From an uncultured Flavobacteriales bacterium (GTDB taxonomy: Bacteria > Bacteroidota > Bacteroidia > Flavobacteriales_D > Sanyastnellaceae): a stretch of 11,492 bases of DNA. Positions 7,943-11,492 of the stretch are shown here, in pieces (position 1 is the stretch's first letter; each line of letters begins with the position of its first letter). The DNA is taken from assembly GCA_937974555.1 (NCBI GenBank), contig CALJKR010000038.1, forward strand, positions 1 through 11,492, given 5' to 3'. Made by a program: the position numbers and the translations under genes. Under the pieces are notes generated by a model, which made no database searches, was not told the origin of the DNA, and saw nothing but the letters and a program-made list of their open reading frames with translations.

Positions 7943-7998
7943 TCTTCTCCTCATCCCCTCATCCCTTCATCTCCTCATCCCCTCATCCCTTCATCCCC
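7943..7998 (-). repeat. Octamer tandem repeat between prs and rplY
   Basis: Seven consecutive 8-base units fill this stretch. Read on the minus strand they are GGGGATGA, AGGGATGA, GGGGATGA, GGAGATGA, AGGGATGA, GGGGATGA and the degenerate GGAGAAGA. Units 2-4 and 5-7 form a 24-base higher-order repeat with a single mismatch. The array begins at the base right after the prs stop codon and ends about 40 bases before the rplY start. In the transcript it is nearly all purine, so probably unfolded, and each full unit holds an overlapping start and stop (ATGA). Confidence 0.9.
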
Positions 7999-8940
7999 TT
8001 AGATGCTGATAAAATGGTCACTGATACTCTTATTCTCAATCAAGTTGTGTAATACATCTCCAAACAATTGTGCAGTTGAAATTACCTTGATTTTATTCTT
8101 TACAACATCTACTTTCAGTGGAATACTATCGCTAACAATGACCTCAGTCAATTGAGAATTTTCTATTCTCTCGTAGGCTTGACCGCTTAATACGGGATGC
8201 GTACAAATGGCTCGGACACTCAAAGCGCCGTGTTCTAACATCATTTCAGCAGCTTTGCATAGTGTGCCAGCCGTATCAATCATATCGTCTACGATCACTA
8301 CGTTTTTACCCTTTACATCCCCAATAACGGTCATGCTTTCTATTTGATTGGCAACTTTTCTTTGCTTGTAACAAATGGCCAAGTCACAACCCAAAGCTTT
8401 GGCGTATGCATTGGCTCTTTTTGTTCCGCCTGTATCAGGAGCGGCCATCACCAAGTTGTCAATATTCAATTGCTGCAACATGGGAACAAACAAAGTACTG
8501 GCGTACAAATGGTCTACTGGAACTTCAAAGAACCCTTGGATTTGTTCAGCGTGTAAATCCATGGTGATCACGCGATTGACCCCTGCAGCAGTTAACAAAT
8601 TGGCAACCAATTTGGCCCCTATCGGAACCCTGGGTTTGTCTTTTCTGTCTTGACGTGCAAATCCAAAATAAGGCATAATGGCTATGATTCTTTTGGCAGA
8701 TGCGCGTTTGGCGGCATCAATCAAAAGCAAAAGTTCCATCAAATTATCAGAAGGAGGGAAAGTAGATTGAACGATAATCACGTCTTTTCCGCGCACCGTC
8801 TCTTCTATCGAAGGAGCAAATTCACCATCGCTAAAACGCTGAATGATGACTTTACCCATTTCATTCCCAAAAGCTTTGGCAATCCCTTCTCCCAATTCTT
8901 GAGAGGAGGAACCTGCAATAATTTTTACCATGTCATTCAT
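7999..8940 (-). CDS. prs: Ribose-phosphate pyrophosphokinase (PRPP synthetase)
   Basis: This enzyme makes PRPP from ribose 5-phosphate and ATP in the cytoplasm, feeding purine, pyrimidine, histidine, tryptophan and NAD synthesis. The 313-residue protein is of normal length. Landmarks are RFSDGEF (35-41), the ATP-site stretch PYFGFARQDRKDKPR (90-104), MDLHAEQIQGFFEVPVDHLY with the catalytic His at 130, the flexible-loop KQRK (192-195), and the PRPP-binding loop VVIVDDMIDTAGTLC (about 214-228). I chose the ATG at 8940. It overlaps the upstream stop as ATGA and gives the standard N-terminus MNDMVKIIAGSSS. A TTG at 8985 would add 15 atypical residues, and a second ATG lies at 8931. The stop codon abuts the octamer array. 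Confidence 0.96.
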   Translation of the reverse strand: MNDMVKIIAGSSSQELGEGIAKAFGNEMGKVIIQRFSDGEFAPSIEETVRGKDVIIVQSTFPPSDNLMELLLLIDAAKRASAKRIIAIMPYFGFARQDRKDKPRVPIGAKLVANLLTAAGVNRVITMDLHAEQIQGFFEVPVDHLYASTLFVPMLQQLNIDNLVMAAPDTGGTKRANAYAKALGCDLAICYKQRKVANQIESMTVIGDVKGKNVVIVDDMIDTAGTLCKAAEMMLEHGALSVRAICTHPVLSGQAYERIENSQLTEVIVSDSIPLKVDVVKNKIKVISTAQLFGDVLHNLIENKSISDHFISI

Positions 8941-9821
8941 GTGGATAGGCCTTTGGGGCGCCAAAGATACACAATCGAAACCCAACCGACAACAAAAAAC
9001 AGCGTAGAGGACAAAATGACCGGACTGTAGTGAATCCAGTGATCTGCTGAAAAGCTCATTTCTGTATAGACGAAAATGTACAGAATAACACCCAGTAAAT
9101 TGTTGAATATATGCATCGCGATGGAAGCCAATATATTCTGGGTATGATAGTAAAGATGAGCCAGCATCATCCCCAATATCCAGCGGGCAAGGAACCCTTC
9201 AAATTGAAAATGAATCAAGGAGAAAATGAAACCATTGAGCACAATGGCCACGTTGGGTGAGAAGCGCTCCAATTGCCACCGTAAAATAATGGATCGGAAG
9301 AAAAGTTCCTCCAATATTCCTGGAACAATGGCAACCAAAAAGATGACCTGGGTAATGCCCCAAACATCGGTGTTATCCATTAACGCTGTTTGTACTCGCA
9401 AGGTCATCATCTCTTTTTCATGTGACCATTGTTTGAATTCTGGAAAAAATGACAATAATTGAAGATTGAGGGCGCTGCTAAATTCTATAAAACCATAGGA
9501 GATAATGAGCCAAAGCATTCCCAAGAGGATGCCCATCCAAGAGCTTGAATTGGATTGCTTTGTGATGGGATTCTGCGTGAACTGTTGACGAAGAAGGAAC
9601 CAAGAAAACCCAAATATGCCGAGTTGCTGAGCCAAATTGGCCCATCCCAAAGCCAAACCATCCTTGGGACTGGGGTTGATAAAAATCTCTTTCATGGCAA
9701 CAGGAGAGTAGCCAAGACCCATTAGGCACAAGTAAAAGAGCATCGCGCCTAAACCTATGGAAATGAATATGATGGACCATTTTCCCAAGGAGGTATTGCC
9801 CATAAAGTTCAAAGCTTTCAT
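8937..9821 (-). CDS. CPBP-family intramembrane metalloprotease (Abi-type)
   Basis: This 294-residue polytopic membrane protein has the Rce1-like CPBP (Abi) signature. Motif 1 is EELFFR (Glu171-Glu172, Arg176), motif 2 is FSLIHFQ (His204) and motif 3 is HIFNN (His237, Asn240-241); these are the expected metal and catalytic residues. About eight hydrophobic stretches are visible, the first near 15-36 and the last near 265-287. Family members process prenylated proteins, bacteriocins or unknown substrates; the target here is unknown. The stop overlaps the prs start as ATGA. The ATG at 9821 is used, but Met7 (9803) is a possible alternative because a TAnnTTTG match (TAATTTTG, 9833-9826) ends only four bases before the first ATG. 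No immunity or bacteriocin gene is nearby. Confidence 0.9.
   Translation of the reverse strand: MKALNFMGNTSLGKWSIIFISIGLGAMLFYLCLMGLGYSPVAMKEIFINPSPKDGLALGWANLAQQLGIFGFSWFLLRQQFTQNPITKQSNSSSWMGILLGMLWLIISYGFIEFSSALNLQLLSFFPEFKQWSHEKEMMTLRVQTALMDNTDVWGITQVIFLVAIVPGILEELFFRSIILRWQLERFSPNVAIVLNGFIFSLIHFQFEGFLARWILGMMLAHLYYHTQNILASIAMHIFNNLLGVILYIFVYTEMSFSADHWIHYSPVILSSTLFFVVGWVSIVYLWRPKGLST
8962..8992 (-). promoter_or_regulatory. Candidate prs promoter inside the upstream gene
   Basis: On the minus strand the sequence TATCTTTG (8969-8962) matches the Bacteroidota -7 consensus TAnnTTTG exactly. A TTG at 8992-8990 lies 20 bases upstream, in the usual -33 range. The -7 box ends 21 bases before the prs ATG. 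The whole element sits within the last codons of the CPBP protease gene, and would let prs be expressed independently of it. The assignment rests on motif and spacing only. Confidence 0.5.
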
Positions 9822-9899
9822 TCTACAAAATTAAAGGGTAAGCATTTAATTGGCTTAACATTTTATTCTTAAATATTTGGAATTGAGAAAATTATGTTT

Positions 9900-9932
9900 T
9901 AGGTTCGTTATGGCTTCAATGCCATAAACCTA
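9900..9932 (+). promoter_or_regulatory. Bulged hairpin in the leader of the surface-protein gene
   Basis: TAGGT (9900-9904) pairs with ACCTA (9928-9932), and TTATGGC (9908-9914) pairs with GCCATAA (9921-9927). That gives 12 base pairs, a three-base TCG bulge on the 5' side and a six-base TTCAAT loop. It ends 20 bases before the ATG at 9953, and no T run follows, so it is not a standard terminator. It could be an RNA leader structure or a protein-binding palindrome. A five-codon reading frame (ATG GCT TCA ATG CCA TAA, 9910-9927) lies inside it but has no visible ribosome binding site. Confidence 0.55.
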
Positions 9933-9952
9933 ACTAACTAATTTATTAACCT

Positions 9953-11472
9953 ATGAAGAACAAGGATTCTTTTCCAACTTCGACGGACAATGCAACCGTG
10001 AAGGGAAGTCAGTCATCAGAGATTCAGATTAGCTTGAACTCCGCATGGCGAGCGAGAATGACCTCTTGGACGGTCATGTTTTTATTATTTGTTTCTGCAT
10101 TTACATCCTCAGCGCAGCTTACGCCGACGTTGTGGGATTTTAATGCCAACTCTACAGGATGGACGGGTAATATCACCCGAACAACCGCTACTACCATGTG
10201 TGGTACAGCTTCAATGCGAAGAAACCTATATAGTAGTGCTACTACCGGAAATTTGGTTTCACCAGTTGTTCCTGGAACGAACAATGGTGGATTGGTCACA
10301 TTGACATACAAATACAAAGCCGCCAACTGGAGTGCCAATACAGTAGGGACCAATCCATGGGGTTATTTCAATGTACAATACGGAGCAACAGCAACGGGTC
10401 CTTGGACCACATTTGCTACGGTATCTCAAGAAACGCAGACCGGTTCTTGTTTGACCAAGACGCACACTTTTACACCGCCGCTTGGAGCTGTGTATGTGAA
10501 GTTCGATGTGTTTTGGACCGCGGGTGATTACTACATCAATTTCGATGATGTACAAATCGTTTCGCAAGGTGCTGCTCCTACTTGTTTTGCACCAACCGCA
10601 TTAACAGTCTCTACTTTGACAGAAACTTCTGCAACCATTGGTTGGACAGCGGCGTCACCTGCCCCTGCAAATGGTTATGAATTTGAATTGCGTACCTCAG
10701 GTTCTGCTGGATCCGGTTCTTCTGGATTGACTTTAAGTGGAGGAACAATGAACACGAGTTATGCATTTACAGGATTAAGTGCAAATACCAATTACACATT
10801 GTACATCCGATCAAGTTGCGGTGGTTCAGATATTTCATCTTGGACATCGACTTCATTTTTTACCGGCTATTGCGCAGCATCTTCAACAGGTACTGCCTAT
10901 GTTGTTTCTAATTTTGCCACCACTGGAGCTATTCAAAATATATCCAACAATACGGGCACTACTATTTCTGCAGGTGGATATGGCAATTTTACAGCCCAAC
11001 AGTTGATGGCAGTACCAGGAAGCGTTGTTAATTTCTCTTCTGCGGTTTCTTCAACTTCAGGTTTTAGAATCTGGATTGATTACAATAACAATTTGAGTTT
11101 TTCTGACGCTGGCGAGAATGTTTATGCTGGTGGTGCTTATTATTCAACTACTTCGGGATCCTTCACGATTCCTGCTGCGCAAGCGGCGGGTACTTATAGG
11201 ATGCGTATCCGTTCCGATTGGAATTCTGCAACACCAACACCATGTGGGTCTATATCTTCAGGAGAAGCTGAGGATTATACATTGGTTGTAGTTGGGCCAT
11301 GTACGACAACCCCAAATATTCCGACAGTAACAGCCACCAATACTACATTTTGTCAAGGTGGTGCCACATCTTTTACTGGTTCTGGTTTAGGAGCTTTCTT
11401 CTCCAACATCTTCTCAATGAGGTCGGGTACTTTTTCAAATACACCGCTCATGCCCCTCCCTGCTTTTGTAGA
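9953..11472 (+). CDS. Exported multidomain surface protein (FnIII, GEVED), 3' end missing
   Basis: The open frame runs to the window edge, giving about 506 codons before the adapter. The N-terminus is a long signal peptide: a 35-residue polar n-region, a hydrophobic core (TSWTVMFLLFVSAF) and likely cleavage at SSA/Q near residue 54. A shorter start at Met36 (10058) is possible. Residues about 58-206 form a beta-rich domain (LWDFNANSTGWTG through YYINFDDVQIV) resembling MAM or carbohydrate-binding jelly rolls. Residues 211-305 are a fibronectin type III domain (TALTVSTLTETSATIGW, and YTLYIRSSCGG). Residues 307-446 fit a GEVED domain, with FRIWIDYNNNLSFSDAGE and the hallmark GEAEDYTL at 437-444. 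An Ig/PKD-like start follows (FCQGGATSF). In Bacteroidota such proteins usually end in a type IX secretion signal, which would lie beyond the window. The last ~80 bases may be foreign. The role is probably adhesion or binding of an extracellular polymer (inference). Confidence 0.85.
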
Positions 11473-11492
11473 AGATCGGAAGAGCACACGTC
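11473..11492 (+). other. Illumina TruSeq adapter remnant (not biological)
   Basis: The final 20 bases, AGATCGGAAGAGCACACGTC, are identical to the first 20 bases of the standard TruSeq read-1 adapter. They are read-through from a short library insert that was not trimmed. In the surface-protein frame they translate to DRKSTR after a partial codon, and those residues must not be taken as protein. Confidence 0.97.

Noticed and set aside
7943..7998. CRISPR-like array
   Set aside because: The units are 8 bases and contiguous, with no unique spacers and no cas genes nearby; it is a simple tandem repeat.
7783..8052. Plus-strand frame of 89 codons across the rplY start and the repeat array
   Set aside because: Its middle is a translation of the octamer repeat (SSSPHPFI repeated), and it lies opposite two well-supported genes.
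8938..8985. Earlier TTG start for prs (8985)
   Set aside because: It would add 15 residues unlike any Prs N-terminus and include the promoter motif. The ATG at 8940 fits the family and the ATGA overlap.
10259..10567. Minus-strand frame of 102 codons inside the surface-protein gene
   Set aside because: The plus frame carries a signal peptide and recognisable domains; the minus frame is a Cys/Arg-rich shadow.

Overview
The window reads as one metagenomic contig, most of it from a Bacteroidota bacterium (inference). Support comes from moderate G+C, Bacteroidota-type -7 promoter motifs (TAnnTTTG), an L25 protein next to prs, a lipoprotein adaptor plus RND pump of the Bacteroidota style, and a large secreted protein with FnIII and GEVED domains. 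The first ~590 bases are different: they carry the end of a proteobacterial, probably Burkholderiales, transaldolase with much higher G+C (hand count 58% in bases 1-120, against 38% in bases 1141-1260). The last 20 bases are an Illumina TruSeq adapter. The window is therefore probably chimeric at its left end and contaminated at its right end.

Layout. Bases 1-452 hold the 3' part of tal. A palindromic terminator at 594-623 sits at the apparent junction. A minus-strand efflux operon fills 7106 down to 641: a TetR-type regulator, a TolC-family outer-membrane channel, a lipoprotein periplasmic adaptor and an RND inner-membrane transporter. They are packed with gaps of 4-8 bases or small overlaps and end at the 594-623 terminator. 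Upstream of the regulator are a -7 promoter motif and a repeat-rich candidate operator. A second minus-strand group lies from 9821 to 7303: a CPBP membrane protease, prs (PRPP synthetase) overlapping it by 4 bases, an octamer tandem repeat, and rplY (ribosomal protein L25) followed by its own terminator. Divergent from these, a plus-strand gene for a large exported multidomain protein begins at 9953 and runs off the right end.

How the genes work together. The regulator, channel, adaptor and pump would form one tripartite export machine with its own repressor. prs and rplY are housekeeping genes of nucleotide metabolism and translation, probably co-transcribed. The CPBP protease and the surface protein are accessory envelope functions.

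I see no clearly new biological system. The points most worth a second look are the two assembly artefacts, a bulged 12-bp hairpin in the leader of the surface-protein gene, the octamer array directly abutting the prs stop codon, and the candidate TetR operator. No tRNA, rRNA, CRISPR array or insertion sequence was seen.
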